Counted from the stretch's first letter, positions 1 to 11,530 are shown. The stretch: 64,000 nt of DNA from Pelobates cultripes (GCA_933207985.1 OW240912.1:107368372-107432371), one strand, 5' to 3'. Notes: generated by a model not told the origin, from the letters alone. Translations and numbers: made by a program.

Positions 1-484
1 ATACACACACACTGTATGGACTCAGCAGTCTGTGTGTATAGACTCAGCAGTCTGTGTGTATGGACTCAGCAGTCTGTGTGTATGGACTCAGCAGTCTGTG
101 TGTATGGACTAAGCAGTCTGTGTGTGTGTGTATGATCTCAGCAGAGTCTGTGTGTGTGTGTATGATCTCAGCAGAGTCTGTGTGTGTGTGTATGGACTCA
201 GCAGAGTCTGTGTGTGTATGGACTCAGCAGTGTGTGTGTGTGTGTGTGTGTATGGACTCAGCAGTATGTGTGTGTATGGACTCAGCAATCTGTGTGTGTG
301 TGTGTGTGTGTATGGACTCAGCAGAGTGTGTGCGTGTGTATGTACTCAGAGTCTCTCTGTGTGTGTGTGTATGGACTCAGCAGAGTCTGTGTGTGTGTAT
401 GGACTCAGCAGTCTGTGTGTGTGTATGGACTCAGCAGTCTGTGTGTGTGTGTGTGTGTGTGTGTGTATGGACTCCGCAGTCTAT
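1..484. repeat. GT-rich minisatellite, core ATGGACTCAGCAG
   Basis: A tandem array in which the core ATGGACTCAGCAG alternates with (TG)n tracts of varying length, giving units of about 23-40 bp. It runs off the left edge. Long open frames exist in all three forward frames only because the unit lacks stops; their cysteine/valine-rich translations are artefacts. Confidence 0.95.
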
Positions 485-1035
485 CAATAATTAAAATTCC
501 TGTGAGTTGTTGTGTAGGAAGGGCCCCAGTGCATTGCTTTGCCCAGGGGCCCTTAACTCTGTTAAAATGGTACTGCTTGTGTGTGTCAGTGAGCTTCTAT
601 TTAGTGAGCATGTGTGTGTCAGTGAGCTTCTATTTAGTGAGCATGTGTGTGTCAGTGAGCTTGTCTTTAGTGAGCTTGTGTGTGTGTCCCTGAACTTCTT
701 TGTAGTGAGCCTTCTGTTTATACAAGTGAGTGTCTGTAGTAAGCTTGTGTGTGAGTCAGAGTTTTGTCTGTCAGTAAGCCTATTTGCGCTGTCAGTGAGC
801 TTGTGTGCTTACTGTACTATATATATATATATTTTGACTTGTAGGAATGGCATACGTTTTTTTTCCAGGGCTGCTTTGGATTCCCAGGGATTCCCAGTTT
901 GGCTCTGCCAGCGAGTGCACTTTACCGCTGAATAATCTGTGTGAGCTGCCGCACACTTTAGCCCTGTTATACGCGTCTGGAAGCTGCTGTTGACAGGTAC
1001 TAGTAGTCTAGAGATTGGGGTATATGCTCAGCTAT
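485..1035. repeat. 33-bp GT-rich minisatellite, then AT tract and unassigned DNA
   Basis: About 579-710 contains near-perfect 33-bp tandem units built on TCAGTGAGCTT and TTTAGTGAGC, decaying into looser copies to about 805. An (AT)n tract follows at about 820-833. Positions 520-552 hold a GGGCCCC/GGGGCCC imperfect palindrome. No gene is seen. Confidence 0.8.
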
Positions 1036-1213
1036 CTGTATAATACAGATCTGTGTGTATAAATTATCCCGGGATAGTCAGTGCTTCCTGTATAGTGCTG
1101 CTCTCTGTCTTGGGATATTATACACAAACAGACCTGTATTATACAGAGAGTAGCACTATACAGGGAGCACTGAGTGTCCCAATTTATTATACACACAACC
1201 CTGTATTATACAG
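1036..1213. repeat. Fold-back, arms about 72 bp
   Basis: Left arm 1036-1108 and right arm 1143-1213 are imperfect reverse complements. Each arm contains its own small palindrome, CTGTATTATACAG. Part of the right arm is repeated once more at 1201-1230, so the block is a nested palindrome rather than a simple hairpin. No coding potential. Confidence 0.8.
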
Positions 1214-1327
1214 AGTGCACTGACTGTCCAGGGATATTATACCCAGACAGTAATTGATAGCTGTGCTGCAAAATGTCCTTGGAAATTGTTTTTCAAATGT
1301 TGGCAACTATGGCACTGTATCAAGGAT

Positions 1328-1407
1328 AATGTGTTTGTTTTTTTAATAATCCCTGGTGGAAAATAATGAATCCTCCACCAGGTATTATTAAAAAAACAAA
1401 ACACATT
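1328..1407. repeat. AT-rich hairpin, arms about 33 bp
   Basis: Arms 1328-1360 and 1374-1407 are near-perfect reverse complements with a 13-base loop. It lies directly before GC-rich mobile-element-like sequence starting at 1408. Confidence 0.8.
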
Positions 1408-2420
1408 GTGTCGGGGGCGTGGCTTAACATGCGACAGGGGCAGGGTCAAACTGCGACAAGGGCGGGGTTAAATGTGCCCCCCTACTTTTGTCACTGGCCC
1501 TCCATGTGCCCCCCCGAAAAATGAATCCTAGAGACGCCACTGACACTCACAGATATACTGACATACACACACTCACTGATTTGCTGCAATCTGACACACA
1601 CAATCACTCAGACACACACTGAAAGACACACACACTCACTCAGACACAGTGAGTATGTGTGTCTGTGAGTGAGTGACAGACACACACTGACATACACACA
1701 CATCACTCAGACACTCACTCACTGACCGACAGACATACACAGCCACCCACCCACATTTACTGACAGACACACACACAGACACACGCTGACAAACATACAC
1801 ACATTCACTGACAGACACACTCACTTACAGACACACACAATCACTGATAGACACACACTGACAGATATACACACACACTCACTCACTCACTCACAGATAC
1901 ACACTGACAGATATACACACTCACTAACAGACACACACTGACAGACACAAACATTCACTAACAGACACACTGACAGATACACACACACACACACATTCAC
2001 TGACAGACACACTCACTGATAGACATGCACACATACATTTACTGACAGACACACATTCACCTACTCACACACACACACTCACTCATTCACAGACACACAC
2101 TTACAGATATATACACACACTTACTCACTCACACACTCACTCACAGACACACACTGACAGATTTACACACACACTCACACACACTCACTCACAGACACAC
2201 ACACCGCCGCAGAGTGATGCCGAGAGCCGAAGTGATGTCATACTCTGGCTTCCGGCACCACTGCAGGTTGCCAACCGCATGGGGCTGAAGTGGCTGCCTG
2301 CCTGGGGGAAGCCCAAAGGTGGCCGGCCCATATAAAACAAGGCTGACAAGGTGTTTTTTGCTGCCCCCTAAAAAGTGCCGCCCAAAGAAAATGCCTTGTC
2401 ATCCTTGCAGTAAATACATC
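1408..2420. mobile_element. Degraded hAT-like non-autonomous element with internal satellite
   Basis: 1408-1537 and 2204-2420 are GC-rich blocks with the 'gccccc...gccgcc' character of hAT-like ends. They enclose a degenerate (CACTGACAGACACA)n array at about 1538-2203. The same array type sits inside the well-bounded element at 44453-45818. No clean terminal inverted repeat or TSD could be found here, so the boundaries are approximate and the family is inferred from layout. Confidence 0.5.
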
Positions 2421-2545
2421 ACTGTCTCTCTCTCTCTGTTTAGAAACCCTCACTTTCCCTTTTCACACACACAGATGTAATCGACAGCCAGTCTTAGGCC
2501 CACCAGCACCATCCAACAGTACAACCAGTCTAGAGGACATTTACT

Positions 2546-2600
2546 CAGGGCCGGTGCAAGGATTTTTGCCGCCCTAGGCAAAAAAAAAAAAGTTTACGCC
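2546..2600. mobile_element. Isolated hAT-like terminus CAGGGCCGGTGC
   Basis: The sequence from 2546 begins CAGGGCCGGTGC and closely matches the left terminus of the bounded element at 44453. The matching opposite end was not found downstream, so this is a solo or truncated end. Confidence 0.6.
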
Positions 2601-3216
2601 CCCCCCCCATATGCTCTGCTCATGATATAACATAATGCCCCACCCATACGATCTGCCCATGTAATGAAATCACGTATGTCCACCGCTTTTTCAACATTTA
2701 CGTTAATCAAAAGTGTTATATGTTGCAATTAAGTCTATTTACAATAGAGGAGAATAACTTGCCATTGCTAAAAAAAAAAAACTAAAAAAAACCTGATTCT
2801 GGTGACTATGGTCTTCCATTAAGGTCAAAATAGCCAAACTGGCAAGTTGCTGAATTGGGGTGTTTTCCCCCATTTGGATATTGTGAAATTCACTTTGATT
2901 TCTCAAAAATTCAAATGTTTATGAATAAACATGTTAAAACATAGATCAAACTGTACGTTTCATTAAAGAGACATTTCAAGCACCATTACCATTACAATAA
3001 AGAGTGGCCTGCACCTTCTCTCCCCCTTCACCCCCCAACAGCCCCCCAATAACACCCCCCTTATTCTTCTTTAGGGCCCCCAGCCGCTCAATAGGTCCCC
3101 CCTTCAGTTTAAAAGCACCCACTCGCGCGGCACGGGTGGGAGCTCGGGAAGGGAGACACTTTGGTGGGGTTTTTTGTTTATTTTTTTACAGTGGCTGCTC
3201 ACTGTTTACTAGACAT
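2601..3216. other. No gene; A-rich and C-rich low complexity
   Basis: Non-coding. 3030-3090 is a C-rich stretch whose open frame is low complexity. Nothing recognisable as a gene. Confidence 0.6.
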
Positions 3217-3361
3217 GCCCCTACTCACGGTATAGTGAGTAGGGGCAGAATTTACCAATACTAAGTAATTTTTACTTAGTAAATTTGGCTGAAAGACCAA
3301 TTTAGGTCTTTCAGCCTTTTGGTAGATAGCTCCCTAATACCGTGGGAATTAGGGAGTTATC
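3217..3361. repeat. Chain of four consecutive hairpins
   Basis: Four inverted repeats follow one another: 3217-3246, 3260-3282, 3287-3316 (12-bp perfect stem, arms 3287-3298 and 3305-3316) and 3324-3361. Together they form one structured block inside otherwise plain DNA. Probably part of a fold-back mobile repeat. Confidence 0.7.
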
Positions 3362-4362
3362 TTCTTAGTCATTCCCATCTAATGACTGGCTAAGTAACTT
3401 ACATTTTATATGAATGTGTTACTTGATTGTTGTAAGTTTTGCAAATGCATACAGCTGAATCCTGGTTATGTTTGTATACTTGTTATTTCAACTGATATAA
3501 AGTGTAACATTCTTCATTATTCCACTAGGTATATTAGTACTTCGGCAATTCTGTGCTTCGGAACTTCGGCAACTTCAGAAATTTGTCAATTCAGCTATTC
3601 GGATATTCGGAAGTATCCGAATGTCCGAATTGCCCAAAATTCATCCGAATTAACATTCGGAACGTAACAAATTGCACATGTCTACTGTGTGTTGTGTCAC
3701 TTCTATTTTTCTAACAGCCCAACATCCTCCTCTCATCATGTGTCAGATTCTTTCTCCTACACACACTATAACCACCTCTTCCTCTGACCCAGGCTCCATA
3801 CAAGGAGCTAGCTTCTGTCTGCTGTTACCAGGGAAAGTAGAGGAAATTCAGAATATATGATTAGTAAAAGAGAGATGATGATATCTGTAAGGCTTGTAAG
3901 ATCCCAACTTATGAAAAAAATCTAATTGAAAAGAGCAGTGGCAAAGGGATCTAAATTATAAAAACAATGTTCCTACCATGTGGGAGTGCAGAGGGGGTTT
4001 CTCCTCCCGCTAGACACACATTGCATCACCAGTGCCAGGTCCTGTTCAGGGAGGACAGTAGTGTCTCCCTTCTGTATGCAGGAACAATCTGCATTGTGCT
4101 TGCAAGGTGGAAAGATAGACTGGGTTGAAAGATTGAAAAGAGACATTGATATATGGTATATGTAGGCTTAAATTGCATCCCACAAGTGTTCTCAAAGTGA
4201 CCACCTCCCCCAGATCTGGCTGTAACTGTGCTTTCTATCAATTAGATTCTGTAATTAGACCAATCATATTCATGAGCACCAAACCCAATATGCTCTTTTC
4301 CAGCATTGTATGGATCCCTATATGTACTTAAACAAGGCATTTAATAAAATAGGTGACAAACT
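3362..4362. other. No gene; contains TTCGG/CCGAA motif cluster
   Basis: 3541-3665 has about ten TTCGG or CCGAA motifs at short, irregular spacing. The rest shows only short open frames without recognisable similarity. Confidence 0.6.
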
Positions 4363-4959
4363 CTCTGGAGCATGGGACGTCAACCTGGTCCCTACCGCCC
4401 ACTAGTGGGCGTTTCAGGATTCCAGGTGGGCGGTGCTCCCTCCTGCCAGGCCACCTTCTAGAGCCCCCGGCATGGCAGAGTTCTAATCAGACGCGGCGAG
4501 GGAGCTCTAACCTCTCTGCTCTGCTCCCTCGCGCAATGTTTGCTGATGCCGCGGGAGCCGGAATATGACGTCATATTACGGCTCCCGGCATCAGTAGACA
4601 GCCCGCGAGGGAGCAGAGCAGAGAGGTTAGAGCTCCCTCGCCGCGTCTGATTAGCACACAGCCGCCCACCGAAGTGAAGCCCCACTGACCCAAACCAGCT
4701 CTCCAGGTAGGGAGGCTGGTGGACATTTAATATTAATAATTTGTGTGTATATGTGTGTGTCTATAAGTGTATGTGTGTATGTGTATGTGTCTGTAAGTGT
4801 ATGTGTGTCTGTAAGTGTATCTGTAAGTATATGTGTGTGTGTCTGTAAGTATATGTGTGTGTGTGTCAGTAAGTATGTGTGTGTGTGTCTGTAAGTGTCT
4901 GTCTGTCTGTTAGTGTATGTGTGAGTGTGTGTATGTTTGTCTGTGTGTTTGTGTTTCTC

Positions 4960-4991
<32 letters not shown>

Positions 4992-5674
4992 TAAGTGTAT
5001 GTGTGTTTGTCTGTGAGCAGAGTACTTGTAGAATAGAAGAAAGAAGGAGCAGAGTATTTGTAAAAAGGAGAAAGAAGGTGCAGAGTACTTGTAAAAAAAA
5101 AAAAAGGAGAAAGAAAAAAGGAAAGGGAGATAATTGTTGTTGGCTAATAATAGAAAGTGGGCTACCTAGCTCAACCTTCCTACTGTGCATTGCTATAAGG
5201 AAGGTTAAAAAATAGAAAAAAGGGGAAAAAAAGGTGGGGAGAGGAATTGAGGAGGGAGAGGAGGGGAGCTGACGCACAGATGAGAAATCATTTATGAGCA
5301 AACAGAGAAGTCATCTGAATATCACCAAAAGAGGAGACCTTTGTTTGTTCCTTATGAAAATCGAACCAGATATCAAATATTTAGTCTCGCAGCATCAACC
5401 TCAAGGATCTCATTAATCACTAGTAAAGGTAATTTCAATTTACTTTATTGTTTTCTCATTAAACTTTATAAAATTAAAAACATTATAAACATGCATTAAG
5501 TAGAAATAAAAAGATAAATGTACGTACATTTATTTATTTTTTTAAAACACCCTCCTTTCTAAAAAATATTCTGCACTTGCGCGAAAACTAGTGGACGGTA
5601 AGGACATTTTTCCATCAAGAAAGATGCATTAGTGGGCGGTAGGTAGAAAAAGGTTGACTACCACTGCTCTAGAG
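4363..5674 (-). mobile_element. hAT-like non-autonomous element with satellite and GC-rich palindrome
   Basis: The element 4371-5666 is flanked by an 8-bp direct repeat, CTCTGGAG (4363-4370) and CTCTAGAG (5667-5674), one mismatch. Both ends carry related terminal sequence with GTCAACC and CCGCCCACTAGTGGGC-like blocks. Eight-base TSDs and C(A/T)GNGG-type ends are hallmarks of the hAT superfamily. Inside are a perfect 51-bp inverted repeat (4483-4533 / 4604-4654) and a GT-rich satellite (about 4741-5020). No transposase is present. The interior is the reverse complement of homologous sequence inside 44453-45818, although the terminal repeats differ. Confidence 0.85.
4483..4654. repeat. GC-rich nested palindrome inside hAT-like element
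   Basis: Outer arms 4483-4533 and 4604-4654 are perfect reverse complements. Nested between them, about 4543-4592 is a second palindrome centred on TGACGTCA. The structure could form a very stable hairpin RNA or cruciform. Confidence 0.9.
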
Positions 5675-6417
5675 TATCCTTTAAAAATAAATATGTACTG
5701 TATATGTATATGTAAATGTGGACATAAAGAATGAGTTATCCTTCTAATCCTCTGAATCTTTTTATTTGGAATTTGCTCATTTAGTTTTTAGCAGTAGGAG
5801 GATTATCAAATTTTTCTTTAGCAGAAAAATATATGCAAGATTTATTTGTACAGTATATTCCAAATAAGATGTACTTCCTTTTAATATAAAATCTACATGC
5901 AATGATGAAACCTTTTCATCCTCTGAACATGGAACTGAAAGCAACAAGTGCTTATGGAGACTATGTATATCTGTCTGAAATCACATGGCCATCATAGACC
6001 AACACTGTCTGACTGATGTACACCAAGAATATCAAGGATCACGCAAATGTAATAATGTACTCAATTTATTGTTTATGTCATCAAGCAATGCAATTTAATC
6101 ACAATGTCCACAGCATTGTCTGTTACAATTGCATAAAAAAAAATCACATGAATTTAGCTCTCCGCAGCAATATCGCACCGGTGTTACGCACTGTGAGATG
6201 TTGTTGCCGGGGCATACTTGCTGGGAAAAATAGGCTAAGGGCACACCAGCTGGGATAACCAGATTGGGGACCTCCAATTTCACACTAAGTTCAGCAATAT
6301 GTCACATATCCACTTCCACAAATTGTTTCTTTTAAAATGTAATACTTTGAGTGACAGTCTTTATGTTTGCTTTTCTATTGCTGTGAATGTAGGGTATGTG
6401 TAAGTATTTGCACCTAT
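5675..6417. other. No gene; AT-rich single-copy-looking DNA
   Basis: Only short open frames without recognisable domains. Nothing further seen. Confidence 0.6.
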
Positions 6418-6790
6418 TCTGTGGAACTCTCTTCCCTTCTCCGTTAGACTTTCACCCAGTCTCCACTTCTTCAAAAAGTCTTTGAAAACGCACTTCTTCA
6501 GGAATGCATGTCACTTAAACTGGTTTTCAATCCCCCCACTCCCTCCATATGACTCCTTTCCTGTCAAAAATAACCATTCTTATTGAATACTTTTCTAGCA
6601 ACCTATTTCATTAGCTCTACTTATACCCTTTGTGTCACTATACCCCACTCCCTCTAGCATGTAAGCTCATTGAGTAGGGCCCTCAACCCCCTCTGTTCCT
6701 CTGCGTCCATTCGTCTGGTTACAATTATGTGTCTGTTAGTCCACCCATTGTACAGTGCTACAGAAGTGGCACAAATTTATAAAAAGAAAA
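6418..6790 (+). mobile_element. L2-like LINE 3'-end fragment
   Basis: The C-terminal tail of an L2-clade reverse transcriptase ORF is recognisable (wnSLp...HpvStsSKSLKTHFF-like codons around 6420-6500), followed by a 3' UTR. It shares long stretches with the better copy at 42290-43372, including the block around 6640-6690 that starts CCCCACTCCCTCTAGCATG. It is 5'-truncated, as is usual for LINEs, and diverged. Confidence 0.8.
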
Positions 6791-8394
6791 TAATAAAAAA
6801 TGCTAGGCTAATGTTTAGAATCTTGGATTACTACAACATTGTCAAGCTAAAAACATCAATTAGGCATGTAGAGAGTAGGCTATAAACTGAACAGTAATAC
6901 TGCACACTGAGTGAGAGTTGCATGAGGGTAGAGCCACTGGAACTGGGTTCACTATTAAGGTGCCCCTAGGGTCTGAACACTGAGTGTAACAAGCTAGGTC
7001 AGCCTGTCACAGTAACTTAACTCACTGCATACAATTGTTAAATAAAATATTTAGAAAATAGAAAATATATATATATAAAGAACACAGCAGTAGATTTCAG
7101 ATAAAGGCTTAGGAGGCCAAAAGAGGAACCGGATGGCGTCCATTGTAGCAGAGAAAGCACTTAATGGGGACCACGGTGCTATGCATGTAGATGAGATCCT
7201 AATTGGGAACGAGCGTAGGCAATGCATGGAAATCTATATCTAATCAATATTTAAGTAGAGGGAAATATCAAGTCATTCAAACCGAATACTAAAAGAACTT
7301 CTTTATAAAGTGCCTTTCTTTTTATTTTTAGACAGTTAATGTGAACAGGCCATTTTGAATCACTATCTATTTATCTCTATTTAAATATTGATTAGAAAGG
7401 GGGACTGCCTCAAAGCAGTGATTGGGGTGGGCTAATAGCTTGAGTGTTAGTTGTAGCTACCTTTCTTTCTATGCTTTTCACCTGGCAAAATGAACCTTAC
7501 ATACATACAGTCTTTTTATAATTTATCATTTTCATCTATTTACTCCATTTAAAGAACTTTTGTGTAGCAATTTGTATTTGTGATTTATCTCCAGGGATAT
7601 CTAATAGTCCTACTCATTACCATCACTAAAAGGGCATCATATAATCCTTTGATGTAATATATAATTATTTTTATTTTTCTCCTTAAGGAAAATATTCAAA
7701 TAATAATACCTTAATATTGGCAGTTACTTTTTGTACGTTCAATGTCAATTTAAGACCTACTCCGTTCAATTGTATTTTGTGTGTGATTCTCCCTTCACAA
7801 GCCCTTTTGTTCAATTAAACTGTTAATGCAATTTTTTTTCGTATTTTTCTAATAAACTTCTCTCTCTCTCTCTCCCCCCCCCCTCTCCCTCCCTTTCCCT
7901 ATAACTCTGACTATAAGACCTTTTTGATCTGATACTCAATACAATATAATTTATTTGTGTGGTTACAATAAAATTGGCTACAGTTATAAAGCCATAATTT
8001 AAGTGTATCGATTGTTACAATGAATACAATCACTGCACTTGGAAATTATCCAGCAAGATCCCTGAAGTCCATTAACTGTCCATTTTACATTTCACTCACA
8101 TGCTTATCACAATCCACTTTCGTGTTCTATCATCTAGTTATTCTGTTATTTTTTGTAACTAGGACTTTAATAAAGTACTATATTTTTTATTTGCCTTTGG
8201 AATGATATTACTATTTGGGCAATCTTTCTTGGAATCAGGTCCTCTTTATGAGGCTTGTCCGCATTAGTCTATATTAACCCTGTATAGTCCTTTTATGAGG
8301 AGCCCTATGACACTCAATCCATTCTCTATTTATAAGCTCTGTTCCTTCTTGTAAATCAAAGATTAGTTGGATCTACAACATAGAAGCATTCTCA
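6791..8394. other. No gene; microsatellite and AT-rich DNA
   Basis: Contains a CT/C-rich tract at about 7858-7905 and a short AT tract near 7065. No coding region or repeat family recognised. Confidence 0.6.
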
Positions 8395-8860
8395 GCAGGA
8401 CATCAATGAGAAAGTCGGGACAGTGGAAATGGACCCAAAATCAGGACTGTCCTGATAAAATTGGGACGGTTGGCAGGCCTGTAAAAAGGCATACCAGTGA
8501 GGCAATGCAAAAAATAGCTTTGCCCACCTGGAAAGAGTGTGGGGCCCTAAAGAAGAGGTGTGTCAGCCTAGCATGAATGCATAGCAGGCTAAATGAAAGC
8601 CTCCCTTGCTGACCCCTCTCAGGGCAGACCATGCACAGAGCACTACTAAAGTGTTCTATGCATGGTCCTAGTGCCTTCAGTGCTTGTACATCTAATAAGA
8701 TTAGTTACTTGATGTCCCCGGATGCGGGATGGTGTCTCCAGATCCAAGTCTGTTGGAAAGCATGCATTAATGTGAGTACTTGACATATTAAAATGAATAG
8801 GAGGAAATGGTGCATTTCCCCATTGAATTCCATTAGTGGTAATGCAGGTAATGGAGTATA
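8395..8860. other. Unassigned repeat-like DNA
   Basis: 8410-8475 has repeated GGGACAGT/AGGACTGTCC-type motifs typical of decayed interspersed repeats. Part of 8560-8660 resembles 51700-51790. No gene. Confidence 0.4.
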
Positions 8861-9555
8861 TACACTGATCATTCACAACAGTAAAACCACCTGCCAAAAA
8901 TTGCTCTGATGCATCATGTCCTGTGCTCTCTGGCACAAGATATCAACAGCAGATCCTTTAAGTCCTGCATGTTCGACATGTGGCCTCAATGGATTGGATT
9001 TTGTTGTTCCGGTACATCCCGCAGATGCTCAATTGGATTAAGATCTGGGGAGTTTGGAGGCCAAGGCACCACCTTGAACTTTTGTCATGTTCCTCAAACC
9101 ATTCATGAACAATTTTTGCAGTGTGGCAGGGTGCATTAATCTGTAGAAAGAGGTGCACGTGGTTTGCAACAATCTCTAGGTAGGTGGCACGTGTCAAAGT
9201 AACATCCACATGTGTTCTAAGACCCAATGTTTCTCAGTATAACATTGCACAGAGCTTAACACTGCCTCTGCTGGCCTGCCTTCTTCTCATGGTGTATCCT
9301 GCTGCCATCTCTTCCTCAGGTAAATGACGCACACGCATCCAGCCACCCACCTAATCTGAAAACATGATTAATGAAACTGGGCAAACTTCTTCCATAGCTC
9401 CATGGTCTAGTTCTGACAATCTTGGCCAGCATTATTCCGCAATTTGAGCTACAGTAGCTATTCTGTGTGATTGGACCAGATGTGCTAGCCTTTGCACCAC
9501 ACATGCATCAATGAGCCTTGGGTGCCCATGACCCTGATGCCAGTTCACTGGCTTT
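8861..9555 (-). pseudogene. Tc1-like transposase relic, minus strand
   Basis: A TA dinucleotide (8861-8862) followed by CACTGATCATTCA is the terminal inverted repeat of a well-known vertebrate Tc1-like family. Reading leftward on the minus strand, 8900-9550 retains recognisable transposase codons, including those for the region in which the antisense of GATGCTCAATTGGATTAAG codes the conserved PDLNPIE-like loop. Frames are broken by indels and there is an internal deletion near 9410-9430. The element is truncated near 9555, so the N-terminal DNA-binding half and the other inverted repeat are missing. Non-functional. Confidence 0.8.
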
Positions 9556-9752
9556 GCATCGTTTCCTAAGTTGTGTTTCAAAGCTGTTGTATACAGCAAA
9601 CACAGACTCAAAGGAGTCCATGTTTAAAATGGAATGAGGCAAAAATGTGATTCTTTGTTAAACTAATTTGCATATGCCCACCCAGAATCCTTTGCGGTAG
9701 TAACATCACTGCAAATATGTCTGGTGTGCAGATTTTTGTTTAACATTGTATT
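9556..9752. other. No gene seen
   Basis: Short unassigned stretch between the Tc1 relic and the AT tract that flanks the solo LTR. Confidence 0.5.
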
Positions 9753-9780
9753 AAATATATATATATATATATATATATAT

Positions 9781-10645
9781 TGTGATAAAGTGAAGGCAGA
9801 TAGGCCTTTAACCCCAGGGGAAGTACGTGTAGTTTGTGTGTTGCACAACACAAAGCATTGTTTAGTTATGGGCCCCTGGGGTGGAGCATTTGGAGAGAAG
9901 GGTGGGCCAATGCTCCACTCCACAGTTTAGTGGTTTTCTGGGGAGACATAGATCCAGGCCAGGGTTTTTTGGACCGTCTCCAACCCACTGCTCAGCTGCA
10001 GTTAATGAGCTGTTGCAGTGGGAATAAACCCCTCCCAGCTAGGCAGGAAAAAGAGGAGAGGGATTGCTGGCTTCCTCCCAGGAAGCAGGTAGGAGAGAGG
10101 CTGTTCTCTCCAGATAGAGAGTCAAGGAGACTAGGCACTGGGAGTGCAGAAAGGAAGCAGTCAAGGCTGGCTTGGAGCACTGGGAGTGCAGGAGGAAGCA
10201 GTCAAGGCTGGCTTGGAGCACTAGGAGTGCAGAAAGGAAAGCCGTCAGGGCAAGGCTGGCTTGGAGCACTGGGAGTGCATGAGGAAGCAGTCAAGGCTGG
10301 CTTGGAGCACTGGGAGTGCAGAAAGGAAAGCAGTCAGGGCAAGGCTGGCTTGGAGCACTGGGAGTGCAGAAAGGAAAGCAACAGGCTAGCTAGCATAGTG
10401 TTGCTATCTAATAAGGTTGGTGCAATATGTTTTTGTTAGTTTAACCCTGATAGAGAGGGATATACAAAGTGAGTCAGTGCTCAGACGAGCTAGGTTTTTG
10501 TTTAAAGGGAAACCTGTTATATTTATGTTTTCATTTGCTGCTGCCTCATTTGTAAACTTACAAATAAAGTGCCTGGAATGAAGTTGCATTGAAAGACTGT
10601 GCATGTTTTTGCCCTAGAGGACCGTGCTACCTGCAGACAAAGATC

Positions 10646-10648
<3 letters not shown>
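9781..10648 (+). mobile_element. Solo LTR inserted in an AT microsatellite
   Basis: The 868-bp block begins TGTGAT and ends ATCACA, an inverted terminal hexamer of the TG...CA type, and is flanked on both sides by (AT)n. A polyadenylation signal AATAAA lies near 10562 close to the right end, fitting an R-U5 boundary on the plus strand. 10130-10384 carries an internal minisatellite of about 43-60 bp units with the core GGCTTGGAGCACTGGGAGTG; the 201-codon open frame over it is a repeat artefact. No internal retroviral-type coding region is adjacent, so this is a solo LTR. The family (gypsy or other) is not determined. Confidence 0.7.
10130..10384. repeat. Minisatellite inside solo LTR
   Basis: About five copies of a unit containing CTTGGAGCACTGGGAGTGCA (20 bases), with spacer variation of AGGAAGCAGTC versus AGGAAAGCAGTCAGGGCA. 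Confidence 0.85.
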
Positions 10649-10691
<43 letters not shown>

Positions 10692-11025
10692 TATATATAC
10701 ACTCCCTTGGTAAGTGTGACATGGACCTTTTAAGGCCTCAATAGTCAAATGTAACTTGAAATTATGTTATTTATAAATGAAGAAAATAACTAACATGTTT
10801 ATATAAGTTTTTTATTTATTTATTTATTTATTTTTTAATCTAATGTCAAAAATATCCGGGGAGTTAGCCCACAGACATTGTCTTCCTGAGGTATTCAGTT
10901 TTGGGCCCGCCCAAACATAGCAAATGTACAGCAATAATACAGGCCAAGCGAATAAATCTGGATCCTGATAACAATCTAAATGTTAAAAGCTACAAATAAC
11001 ATTTCTACTTTTACTAATCTTACTT
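10649..11025. other. AT microsatellite and unassigned DNA
   Basis: (AT)n at about 10649-10700, a TTTA tract near 10808-10835, and otherwise no recognisable feature. Confidence 0.7.
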
Positions 11026-11160
11026 AGGAACATAGAATGTGACGGCAAGATAAGAATTATTCGGAAGATCTAGTCTGCCCAGATTTTCTAATTACTTTAA
11101 TTTGTTTCTAACCTTATCTTATATCTAGGATAGCCTTATGCCTATCCCACCCACGCATGG
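11026..11160 (-). mobile_element. CR1-like LINE 3'-end fragment, part 1
   Basis: Reverse complement of the CR1-like 3' end seen at 60365-60510, including the segment ATTCGG...CTAGTCTGCCC and the start GGAACATAGAATGTGACGGC. It is separated from its continuation at 12960 by a TTAA-flanked insertion (11161-12959). Confidence 0.85.
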
Positions 11161-11384
11161 TTAACCCCTTAAAACCAGAGGGCGCACTATTATGCCCTAT
11201 TCTAAACAGCTCTAAACGCAGCAGGGCATAATAGTATGCCCTCACAGTTTTCTTACTTACCCGGTCGCCGGCGATCCCACGCCGGCGATCGCGGTTGGGG
11301 ACCCAGGGAGTCCCCTTCGCCGGGCGATCCTCTGCCTCCTCAGCCCGCCATGAGAGTGAGGTATATTATTTATATATGATCTAA

Positions 11385-11436
<52 letters not shown>

Positions 11437-11530
11437 ATATGTGTGTGTTTGCAGACAGGGGTGCACTCACAGGTCTTAAACAAGAACGACAATCAAATAA
11501 TTAGGGTGAAAAATTCTTCATTATATCCGT

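Noticed and set aside
54..693. Long cysteine/valine-rich open frames in three overlapping frames
   Set aside because: They are translations of a stop-free GT-rich minisatellite; all three frames are open for the same trivial reason.
4651..5301. 216-codon minus-strand frame rich in Thr-His repeats
   Set aside because: It translates the satellite inside the hAT-like element 4363-5674; no domain or codon signature.
9834..10439. 201-codon frame with repeated LGALGVQKG-like peptides
   Set aside because: It lies in a solo LTR and follows the internal minisatellite; the repeats are DNA repeats, not a protein.
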